A stretch of 18,598 nucleotides of DNA from Thermoplasmata archaeon. GTDB lineage: Archaea; Thermoplasmatota; Thermoplasmata; Thermoplasmatales; Thermoplasmataceae. Shown here piece by piece: positions 12,431 to 18,598 of this stretch. The stretch covers positions 1 through 18,598 of the forward strand of contig JAJZOK010000034.1 in the NCBI GenBank assembly GCA_021811525.1. Reading direction: 5' to 3'. The number at the start of each line of letters is the position of its first letter. Within the stretch, counting starts at the first letter, position 1. A program made the translations under genes and the position numbers. The notes beneath the pieces were generated by a model that did not search any database, was not told the origin of the DNA, and worked only from the letters and a program-made list of their open reading frames with translations.

Positions 12431-14839
12431 ATGGATGAGGGCGCACCTGTGACGTCCGGCGGCCGGAGTATAGCAGACCAAACTTATTCTAAATTTAAAG
12501 GACTCACAGATGAAGAGGTAAATGGGAGGCTCAGCAAATATGGGTTCAATGAGATTGAAAGCAAAAAGCAGAGCGTTTTTTTAAGGTTTGCATCAAGATT
12601 CATTGGAGCCATACCGCTTATGCTTTACCTGGTAATAGGGATTTCAATATACCTGGGCAATGTAATAGACGCATATGTTGTAATTGGACTTGTTATTTTT
12701 AATGGGATTGCCGCTTTTTTGGAGGAATACAAGGCTGACAACACACTTGAACTGCTCAAGAAGAAACTGTCTGTTTCCGTCAATGTAAAGAGAAATGGAG
12801 CCTGGACCACTGTCCCGTCGAGGGAGATAGTACCCGGGGACCTGATTCGGGTGAAACTTGGGAACGTCATAGCCGCCGATGCAAAGATAGTAGAGAGCAA
12901 TTATCTATCTGTCGACCAGTCAATGCTCACTGGGGAGTCACTTCCTGTTGACAAGAAAGAGGGCGATCTAGTCTTCTCCTCATCAATTGTGAGAGAGGGT
13001 GAAGCTACCTGTACAGTCTTGGCAACAGGAAAAAACACGAATTTTGGAATGACCGCTGAGCTGGTAAAACTGGCAAAGGCGAAGTCGCACCTGGAAAACA
13101 ATGTGCTCAGGATTCTCAAATACCTTATGGTCCTAGACGTCTTTCTGATCCTGGCAGTTTTCATAGGTTCATTGATCTTTGGCATACCACTGCTTTCCAT
13201 TATACCATTTGCTTTACTAATACTCCTTACATCTGTCCCGGTCGCACTCCCTGCTTCGTTTACAGTTGCCATGGCATATGGAACTGAACGGCTTTCTTCA
13301 AAGAATATACTTGTCACAAAACTGGAGGCAATAGAGGAAGCATCCACTATAAACGTGCTTTGCCTAGACAAGACAGGCACCATAACTAAGAACGAACTTT
13401 CAGCTTCTGCTCCATTGAACTTTGGAAATTTTTCAAAATTGGAAGTACTGAAATATGCGGCCCTTGCATCGAGGGTCGAGGATAATGATCAGATTGATCT
13501 AGCGGTGTTATCTGAAGCGCAAAAAGCAAAAATCGATCTGGGAAAGTACAGGGCCCTGGAATTCAAGCCATTTGATCCCTCCACGAAAACATCTGGCGCG
13601 ACAGTGCAGATTGATGATTCCATTATACAGGTGATAAAGGGATTTCCGTCCAAGGTCATGGAAAGATGCGGCTTAAGCCAAAGCGAGACTGAACAGATAA
13701 ATCGAAATATACAGGAAATAGCATCAGGAGGCTTCAGGGTAATAGGGGTAGGCATAAAGGCAATCTCTGATTGGGAGTTTGTCGGGCTGTTCCCACTAAG
13801 TGACAGTCCGAGAGAAGATAGCAGGAAGCTCATAGAAGAGTTGAGGTCACTGGGAATCAGTCTGAAAATGCTCACAGGCGACAGCAGGGAGACAGCAACG
13901 GCCATCGCTGACGAGGTAAACATAGGGAAAAATATAGTCAGTGTTGACCAGCTGGAAGGAAAGAGCACAGAGGAACTCTTCAGTATAATATCAGAGGCAG
14001 ATGGGTTCGCAGGCGTTTACCCCAAGGATAAGTTCATGATCGTCAAGGCACTGCAGGATAACGGTCAGCACGTAGGAATGACAGGGGATGGAGTGAATGA
14101 CGCACCTGCCCTGAAGCAGGCAGAAGTGGGAATAGCAGTATCAAATGCTACCGATGTGGCCAAGAGTGCCGCCAGTATTGTCTTGACCTCCAGCGGAATA
14201 GAGCCAATCGTGAATGCGGTAGAAGAGAGCCGCTCCATATTCGAAAGGATGATAACCTATACGCTCAAGAAAGTCTCCAAAGTGCTTCAGACTTCAGTGT
14301 TTCTCTCTGTCGGGTTTATTCTATTGAGGTTCCTGCCTATGTTGCCGGTACAGCTTATAATTGCGTTATTTCTTAGCGACATAGGGAGCATCAGCTTATC
14401 TACGGACAACGAGAGATTCTCTAGCCAACCGGATGCATGGAATTTGAAGGCCATATTCAAGATATCTATGATATTCGGCTTATCTGCCATTGCGCAAGTT
14501 GTAATGTTAGCATACATTGGGCTAAAGTGGTTAGGATTGAGCGAGGGCCAGTTTCAGACCCTGATTTTTCTCACAGTAATTGTTTCTATGGAGTTGATGA
14601 CTCTTTCAATGAGAGAAAGGAAAAGTTTCTGGTCCTCCAGACCAAGCGGTTTCGTTTCAGCCCAGATAGTCTCCTCAATTCTGATCGCATCGGCATTGGG
14701 TTATTTCGGCATCCTCATGGCGCCGATAGGACTGTACGAAATCCTTACTGTAATTTGTGGAGGTCTGGTTTTCCTTATTTTCACTGATGCTGTGAAGATA
14801 TTGTCATTCAGAAGATTCGGTTCCTTCAGTTCCATCTAG
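12431..14839 (+). CDS. P3A-type plasma-membrane proton-efflux P-type ATPase
   Basis: An 802-residue P-type ATPase expected to pump protons out at the cost of ATP. Domains in order: cation-ATPase N-terminus (GLTDEEVNGRLSKYGFNEI, 24-42), TM1-2, actuator domain with TGES (167-170), TM4 with TSVPVALPAS (267-276), phosphorylated Asp313 in DKTGTITKN, nucleotide domain with KGFP (403-406), MLTGDSRETA (480-489) and hinge TGDGVNDAP (551-559), then the C-terminal membrane helices. In M6, FLSDIGSISLSTDN carries Asp650, which aligns with the proton-binding Asp684 of plant AHA2 (LNDG). The M4 and M6 spelling separates it from Ca2+ and heavy-metal pumps. It has no long regulatory C-terminal tail. Such pumps occur in Thermoplasmatales and fit pH homeostasis in acid. 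It converges with the DUF35 gene (32 bp gap). Confidence 0.93.
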   Translation: MDEGAPVTSGGRSIADQTYSKFKGLTDEEVNGRLSKYGFNEIESKKQSVFLRFASRFIGAIPLMLYLVIGISIYLGNVIDAYVVIGLVIFNGIAAFLEEYKADNTLELLKKKLSVSVNVKRNGAWTTVPSREIVPGDLIRVKLGNVIAADAKIVESNYLSVDQSMLTGESLPVDKKEGDLVFSSSIVREGEATCTVLATGKNTNFGMTAELVKLAKAKSHLENNVLRILKYLMVLDVFLILAVFIGSLIFGIPLLSIIPFALLILLTSVPVALPASFTVAMAYGTERLSSKNILVTKLEAIEEASTINVLCLDKTGTITKNELSASAPLNFGNFSKLEVLKYAALASRVEDNDQIDLAVLSEAQKAKIDLGKYRALEFKPFDPSTKTSGATVQIDDSIIQVIKGFPSKVMERCGLSQSETEQINRNIQEIASGGFRVIGVGIKAISDWEFVGLFPLSDSPREDSRKLIEELRSLGISLKMLTGDSRETATAIADEVNIGKNIVSVDQLEGKSTEELFSIISEADGFAGVYPKDKFMIVKALQDNGQHVGMTGDGVNDAPALKQAEVGIAVSNATDVAKSAASIVLTSSGIEPIVNAVEESRSIFERMITYTLKKVSKVLQTSVFLSVGFILLRFLPMLPVQLIIALFLSDIGSISLSTDNERFSSQPDAWNLKAIFKISMIFGLSAIAQVVMLAYIGLKWLGLSEGQFQTLIFLTVIVSMELMTLSMRERKSFWSSRPSGFVSAQIVSSILIASALGYFGILMAPIGLYEILTVICGGLVFLIFTDAVKILSFRRFGSFSSI

Positions 14840-14871
14840 AGGCAGCGTACCGGGCAGTTGTCTTCTTCAAA

Positions 14872-15162
14872 TCATTCAGGCTCGCAGGTTGGCCCATAAT
14901 CATCATTTTTTATTTTAAGCCTGTCCCCTCTTTTCACCTCGGACGTGGTGCGGCAAAAACCTTTAGCACCACTTTCTGCCTGAAAGAGCACAATGCTGTA
15001 ATCGTCTGGAAATGGTTCAGGTGTTGCTATAAGATGCACACTGTCCAGTGCAATGGCCACTTCAACCGCTGACCTTGTGAAATCCCTGGAGCCGCACTTC
15101 GGGCATACAGCTCTCCTGAATACAAACTCCACTGAGCACTTGACGCATCTGTACAGTTCCAT
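14872..15162 (-). CDS. DUF35 Zn-ribbon/OB-fold protein, thiolase partner
   Basis: A 96-97 residue protein with a four-Cys zinc ribbon at the N-terminus (CVKC near residues 7-10 and CPKC at 21-24, counted from the upstream Met) followed by a short OB-like domain (AVEVAIALDSVHLIATPEPFPDDYSIVLFQ...). In archaea such proteins bind thiolases; in the archaeal thiolase/HMG-CoA synthase complex a DUF35 protein forms the shared CoA site. Here it directly follows the thiolase gene. Two adjacent ATGs exist. GAGGTG (15168-15173) is 2 nt from the first (15165) and 5 nt from the second (15162), so I prefer 15162, which shares its A with the thiolase stop TGA. Tight coupling implies a thiolase-DUF35 complex. 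No HMG-CoA synthase gene is adjacent. Confidence 0.88.
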   Translation of the reverse strand: MELYRCVKCSVEFVFRRAVCPKCGSRDFTRSAVEVAIALDSVHLIATPEPFPDDYSIVLFQAESGAKGFCRTTSEVKRGDRLKIKNDDYGPTCEPE

Positions 15163-16301
15163 CATTCCACCTCGTATACAAATGAAGTTGAGTTGTTGCC
15201 GAAGCCTGCCATGCTTACGCTGAACCCGGTTGTTACATTCTTCGCCTGCCTCTTTCCAGCCTGCCCTGTAAGCTGGAGGTAAATCTCCGCTGTCTGGGCG
15301 ACCCCGCTTGCCCCTATCGGATGTCCCTTTGAGTTAAGACCTCCACTCGTATTGATGGGAAGTCTTCCGCCAATGGCAGTCTCACCAGACTCCAGGGCCT
15401 TCCAGCCCTCTCCTTTTTTGAAAAACCCTACATCTTCGGACTCAACGATTTCAAGGATGGAAGCCATGTCATGAAGTTCTGCTATGTCCACATCTCCGGG
15501 AGCCTTTCCAGCTGATTTGAAAGCCCTCTTAGCGGATACATTCACTGAATCTATGGAGACCAGGGATTCTCTGGAAGTGATGGATGAAACTCCCGAGCTT
15601 GCACCGGTGCCGGTTATCCTGACTGGTTTGTTCCCGAGGCTACCGTTGTTCCCGTCCGATGTAACAAGAAGGCTCACGGCACCATCGCTAACCGGGCAGT
15701 ATTCAAAAATCCTGAGAGGATCAGCTATGACCTTGGACTCCATGACCTTCTCAAGGGTTACTTCAGCCTGGAAATGGGCATATGGATTGAGTGAACCGTT
15801 GTGGTGGTTCTTCACGGCGACCATGGCAATGCTTTCCCTGGTGGGAGAAAATTCCCTGAGATAGGACCTGGTCATGAATGCAGCAAGCGATGGGAGAGAT
15901 GGCCCTCCCCGCCTCTCTTCAGGGGGAAGCAATGAGGCAATTATCCTGGTGGTTTTTTTAGTGGGGTATCCTGTCATCTTCTCTGCACCTATGACAAGAA
16001 CATTCTCTGCTTCGCCGGATGCAACAAGAGATTTGGCAACCAGAATTGCAGAACCACCACTCCCGCTTGTGTTGTCGACCCTCATGGACGGAACTTTTTC
16101 CAGGGCCAGATGGGTGGTAAGGAGATTGTTTAGGCCAGAAATATCGTTGAATTCTCCAGAATATGAATTGGAGACCACGACGAAATCAATTGCGTCGCCA
16201 TATTTATCCACGATTGGAAGTGCAGATTCTGAGGATATTGCAAAAATATCTTCGTCTCTTTTGCCAAATCTGGCAAAATTTGCTGCCACAATAGAAACCA
16301 T
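15162..16301 (-). CDS. Thiolase-family protein with Ser in place of the nucleophilic Cys
   Basis: A 379-residue archaeal/SCP-x-like thiolase (acetyl-CoA C-acyltransferase fold). Family marks include NHHNGSLNPYAHFQ (165-178), CPVSDGAVSLL (202-212), ELHDMASILEIVESEDVGF (275-293) with His277, and the catalytic His327 in NTSGGLNSKGHPIGASG. The nucleophile position, normally V-E-N-A-C-A-S-G, reads V-D-N-T-S-G-S-G, so Cys is Ser79 (codon AGC). The C-terminal Cys/Asn-His-Gly-Gly motif is also unusual (FSVSMAGFGNN). Only one Cys (Cys202) remains in the whole protein. Standard Claisen chemistry through a Cys thioester is thus doubtful; decarboxylation, lipid carrying or a Ser nucleophile are alternatives. 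It is the second gene of the SDR-thiolase-DUF35 group and overlaps the DUF35 gene. It has no SD, but an AT-rich box (16322-16332) may act as an internal promoter. Confidence 0.87.
   Translation of the reverse strand: MVSIVAANFARFGKRDEDIFAISSESALPIVDKYGDAIDFVVVSNSYSGEFNDISGLNNLLTTHLALEKVPSMRVDNTSGSGGSAILVAKSLVASGEAENVLVIGAEKMTGYPTKKTTRIIASLLPPEERRGGPSLPSLAAFMTRSYLREFSPTRESIAMVAVKNHHNGSLNPYAHFQAEVTLEKVMESKVIADPLRIFEYCPVSDGAVSLLVTSDGNNGSLGNKPVRITGTGASSGVSSITSRESLVSIDSVNVSAKRAFKSAGKAPGDVDIAELHDMASILEIVESEDVGFFKKGEGWKALESGETAIGGRLPINTSGGLNSKGHPIGASGVAQTAEIYLQLTGQAGKRQAKNVTTGFSVSMAGFGNNSTSFVYEVE
15168..15173 (-). promoter_or_regulatory. Shine-Dalgarno GAGGTG of the DUF35 gene, inside the thiolase gene
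   Basis: The spacer to the second ATG (15162) is 5 nt and to the first only 2 nt. It supports translation coupled to thiolase termination and a start at the second Met. Confidence 0.55.
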
Positions 16302-16339
16302 GAAAAAAGAAGTGTTTTGGTGTTAAAAAATCATGCCCA

Positions 16340-17041
16340 TCAGAGCCCGCTGGGAACCTGTGAACTGAACCCGGCATCCACCTCAAGTATCTGCCCTGTG
16401 ATGAGGCCATTCTCTATGAGCATTTTTACCGCCTGGGAAACATGCATTGCATCGTGCCTCCCGCTTTTGCCAAGGCTTTCACTGGATTCAGACTGCCCGC
16501 AGTTCTCCTTGATTATGAAACCAGGAGATACTGCGTTTACGCGAATGTTTCCTGGGATAAGTTCACGGGCCAGAAGCCTGACCATGTAATCTATTGCTCC
16601 TTTTCCTGCCGCATAACCAGCATGGCTGTTCATGTAAACGCTCCTAGCTGCAGAGATTACAACAATGGAACCTCCCGTTTCCGGGAAATGTGAAATCGAC
16701 CCCTGTACCACGTTATAGAAAGTGGTAGCGTTGTTGTTCAGTGCTGACATGAAATACCCAGAATCAACCTCATTTAGCTTCTTCTGGCTGAAGAATCCCC
16801 CCGCAAGATGGACCACTGCGTCCAGCCCCCCCAGCTTTTTCGTCAGTTCGGAGATAGCCCTGGAAGTCTCCTCAAAATTCATGAGATCGCAACTTGAATA
16901 GTGTGCGCCAATTTCCCTTGCCACATTCCTGCCGGTTTCTCCCCTGGAGATGATGGCAACTTCATGGCCCGAGGACTTCAGCAGCCTCGAGGCATTGCAG
17001 CCCATGCCGTTTCCAACACCAGAAACAATTATCTTAGACAT
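16340..17041 (-). CDS. Short-chain dehydrogenase/reductase (3-oxoacyl reductase-like)
   Basis: A 233-residue classical SDR. The Rossmann motif SGVGNGMG (7-14) sits in the TGxxxGxG position, DAVVHLAGG (74-82) replaces the usual NNAG, and the catalytic set is Ser130 (VVISAARS), Tyr143 and Lys147 (YAAGK). NIRVNAVSPGFI (165-176) is the usual segment after the active site. Arg33 after the second strand (ISRGE) suggests NADP(H). It probably reduces or oxidises a 3-oxo/3-hydroxyacyl group, given the thiolase that follows 38 bp later; the substrate is unknown. ATG 17041 has no SD, and TATA-like TAAAATATT lies 22-30 nt upstream. The gene is divergent from the OYE-type flavoprotein gene across 104 bp. 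Confidence 0.85.
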   Translation of the reverse strand: MSKIIVSGVGNGMGCNASRLLKSSGHEVAIISRGETGRNVAREIGAHYSSCDLMNFEETSRAISELTKKLGGLDAVVHLAGGFFSQKKLNEVDSGYFMSALNNNATTFYNVVQGSISHFPETGGSIVVISAARSVYMNSHAGYAAGKGAIDYMVRLLARELIPGNIRVNAVSPGFIIKENCGQSESSESLGKSGRHDAMHVSQAVKMLIENGLITGQILEVDAGFSSQVPSGL

Positions 17042-17062
17042 AATTTCACATGAAGAGTTCCC

Positions 17063-17120
17063 AATATTTTACTTGCGTGATCAGCCAACTGCCTCAAGGT
17101 TCCTGAACCAAACATAATTA
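17063..17120. promoter_or_regulatory. Divergent promoters of the SDR operon and OYE gene with inverted repeat GGTTC-ct-GAACC
   Basis: TAAAATATT on the minus strand (17063-17071) is about 26 nt before the SDR ATG. CATAATTA on the plus strand (17113-17120) is about 29 nt before ATG 17146. The perfect inverted repeat GGTTC-ct-GAACC (17098-17109) abuts the plus-strand TATA box, where a regulator could act on both units. Confidence 0.4.
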
Positions 17121-17145
17121 TGAACCATTTTGACATAGCCCCTCA

Positions 17146-18598
17146 ATGAAGATTTCTGAACCTGGAAGAATCGGTGATCTTGAGATCAGGAACAGGTTAG
17201 TCATGGCACCAATGATATCCAACCTTGCAAATCCTGAGGGAAATACAAATGAGAACCACATTGCATACCTTGAGGAAAGGGCCGCCGGCGGAACGGGCCT
17301 TATTATCACGGAATACACCTATATCAACAGCATCAATTCCAGAGGGGGAAGAAACCAGTCTGGGGTTTACAATCCCGATTTCATACCAAAGTTCAGAAGA
17401 CTTACTGACCGCATCCATTCACATGGCGCGAAGACCTTCGTACAGCTTGTCCACGCAGGTGGAAAGGCGTTTCTGGATACAAATAGGGAAGGCCCCATGG
17501 CCCCCACCTCCACGGATTATGTGGGTTACACGCCAAGGGAAATGACTCTCGAAGACATCGAGAACGTGATAAAGGACTTCGTCAGAGGAGCCAAGTTCGC
17601 TGCCAATGCCCAGTTCGACGGAATCGAACTCCATGGAGCCCATGGATACCTTATACAGGAGTTCCTCTCACCTGCACTGAACAGGAGAGAGGACAGATAC
17701 GGCGGCTCCACAGAAAACCGCATAAGATTTCCGCAGGAGATCATAGATGCAATTAAATCTGAGGTGAAAATTCCCGTTGGAATCAGGCTAAGTCTCTATG
17801 AGGACGATCCTGACGGATACACCCCGGAATACGGCCTTGAGGTGGCTGAAACGCTCAAAGGCATTGACTATGCGCATTTCTCAGCGGGAAGATTTGCCCC
17901 CCCAGGTTCTTCCTCCTCATTCTACGGAGGAAAAGCACACATTGCGGCAAAGCTTCCAAGGAAACCAAAAGTTACGTCCATAGTTGTGGGATCTGTAACA
18001 GGGCTTGCTGATGCAGAGAAAGTCTTGGAGAAATCTGACTTTGTGGCAGTTGGGAGGGCTCTGCTTGCAGACCCTTATTTTGCCGGTAAACTTTTGAACA
18101 ATCCAGAATTTGTGAGGCCGTGTATCAGGTGCAACCAGGCGTGCAGGGACCTGGGTTTCGGTGAAGTTAGGTGCACAGTGAACCCGGATGTGGGCTACGA
18201 GCTGAGAAAGGTACAGATTCCCAGGAATACAGGCCAGATAAAGATTGTGGGTGCCGGAGTAAAGGGCCTTGAGGCTGCCCTTACCGCAGCTAAGGCGGGT
18301 TTCTCTGTAGTAGTTTATGACATTAGGGACAGCATAGGAGGCCAGCTCCTTGACTATTGGGACTCCAAAAAGAAAGAGGAGTTCAGCTCACTCCTGGAAT
18401 ACTACCGGAGAGCCCTCCAGAATTTCGGTGTGAAATTCGAACTTGGAACCAAATACTCTGGGCCAGACGCACTTTACTGCCTGCCGGATGTGTCATATCC
18501 GGAGCTGCAGCCTTCTGGTACTGTGAAAATAGACTCAAACGTATACCAGTATCACGATGCTGCACTGAAGCTCGCCGCAGACCACAAGGTCATAATGT
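17146..18598 (+). CDS. Old Yellow Enzyme / 2,4-dienoyl-CoA reductase-like flavoprotein (3' end outside the window)
   Basis: 484 codons are visible and remain open at the right edge; the family runs to about 640-680 residues. The N-terminal TIM barrel shows MAPMISN (20-26), HSHGAKTFVQLVHAGGKA (91-108), catalytic HGAHGYLIQEFLSP (163-176; His163, His166, Tyr168), NRREDRYGGSTENR (179-192) and the FMN phosphate site VAVGRALLADP (300-310). A 4Fe-4S cluster is indicated by Cys326, Cys329, Cys333 and Cys343. The second part starts a Rossmann domain (IVGAGVKGLEAALTAAKAG, 367-385) and a GGQL flavin segment. This is the FadH/BaiCD/trimethylamine-dehydrogenase layout, with FMN, Fe-S cluster and FAD/NAD(P). 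It would reduce an enoyl or dienoyl double bond. It is divergent from the SDR-thiolase genes. Confidence 0.92.
   Translation, partial: MKISEPGRIGDLEIRNRLVMAPMISNLANPEGNTNENHIAYLEERAAGGTGLIITEYTYINSINSRGGRNQSGVYNPDFIPKFRRLTDRIHSHGAKTFVQLVHAGGKAFLDTNREGPMAPTSTDYVGYTPREMTLEDIENVIKDFVRGAKFAANAQFDGIELHGAHGYLIQEFLSPALNRREDRYGGSTENRIRFPQEIIDAIKSEVKIPVGIRLSLYEDDPDGYTPEYGLEVAETLKGIDYAHFSAGRFAPPGSSSSFYGGKAHIAAKLPRKPKVTSIVVGSVTGLADAEKVLEKSDFVAVGRALLADPYFAGKLLNNPEFVRPCIRCNQACRDLGFGEVRCTVNPDVGYELRKVQIPRNTGQIKIVGAGVKGLEAALTAAKAGFSVVVYDIRDSIGGQLLDYWDSKKKEEFSSLLEYYRRALQNFGVKFELGTKYSGPDALYCLPDVSYPELQPSGTVKIDSNVYQYHDAALKLAADHKVIM

Noticed and set aside
12901..13383. 160-codon minus-strand open frame inside the P-type ATPase
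   Set aside because: Antisense shadow of a strongly supported gene, Ser-rich with no recognisable fold; the same holds for 13489-13968.
1..18598. CRISPR array, rRNA genes, transposase or integrase genes
   Set aside because: No regularly spaced short repeats, no rRNA-like stretches and no frame with integrase/transposase motifs were seen on either strand.

Overview
The window looks like chromosomal DNA of an archaeon, most likely of the order Thermoplasmatales (acidophilic Euryarchaeota). This rests on a Ta0938-type protein, a P3A proton-pumping P-type ATPase, an archaeal serine hydroxymethyltransferase, a thiolase paired with a DUF35 Zn-ribbon/OB-fold protein, and promoters of archaeal type. 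First genes of transcription units mostly have a TATA-like box centred about 24-30 nt from the start codon and no ribosome binding site (leaderless). Several genes preceded by or overlapping another gene have a clear GAGGTG/AGGTG Shine-Dalgarno. The exact genus cannot be read from the sequence.

Layout. 1-344: tail of an unknown gene overlapping a small Cys-rich Ta0938-family protein. 414-1196 (-): TauE/SafE permease. 1298-4342 (-): operon glyA, pdxT, gcvT, combining one-carbon/glycine metabolism with PLP supply. 4510-5019 (+): unrecognised membrane protein, convergent with a class I/II aminotransferase (5108-6250, -). 6322-7074 (+): enoyl-CoA hydratase with both catalytic Glu residues, ending 5 bp from a convergent MFS carboxylate-type transporter (7080-8432, -). 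The transporter is divergent from a class III CoA-transferase (8639-9841, +), with palindromes in the shared promoter region.

9830-11657 is the most unusual stretch. The 3' part of a tRNA-Lys(CTT) gene, from anticodon arm to discriminator base, is fused to the end of the CoA-transferase gene and supplies its stop codon. The tRNA 3' end and about 120 bp after it recur 1658 bp downstream as a diverged direct repeat (about three quarters identical). Between the two copies lie an AT-rich secreted, glycosylation-sequon-rich protein, a micro-ORF and an antitoxin/RelE-type toxin pair. I read this as a decayed tRNA-targeted integrated element; no integrase is visible.

11752-14839 (+): a universal stress protein and a P3A H+-ATPase. 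14872-17041 (-): SDR ketoreductase, thiolase and DUF35 protein; the thiolase has Ser where the catalytic Cys should be. 17146-18598 (+, runs off the end): Old Yellow Enzyme/2,4-dienoyl-CoA reductase-like flavoprotein, divergent from the SDR. Together with the enoyl-CoA hydratase, these would give every chemical step of a reductive or oxidative beta-oxidation-like cycle, if the thiolase is active. That pathway assignment is inference.
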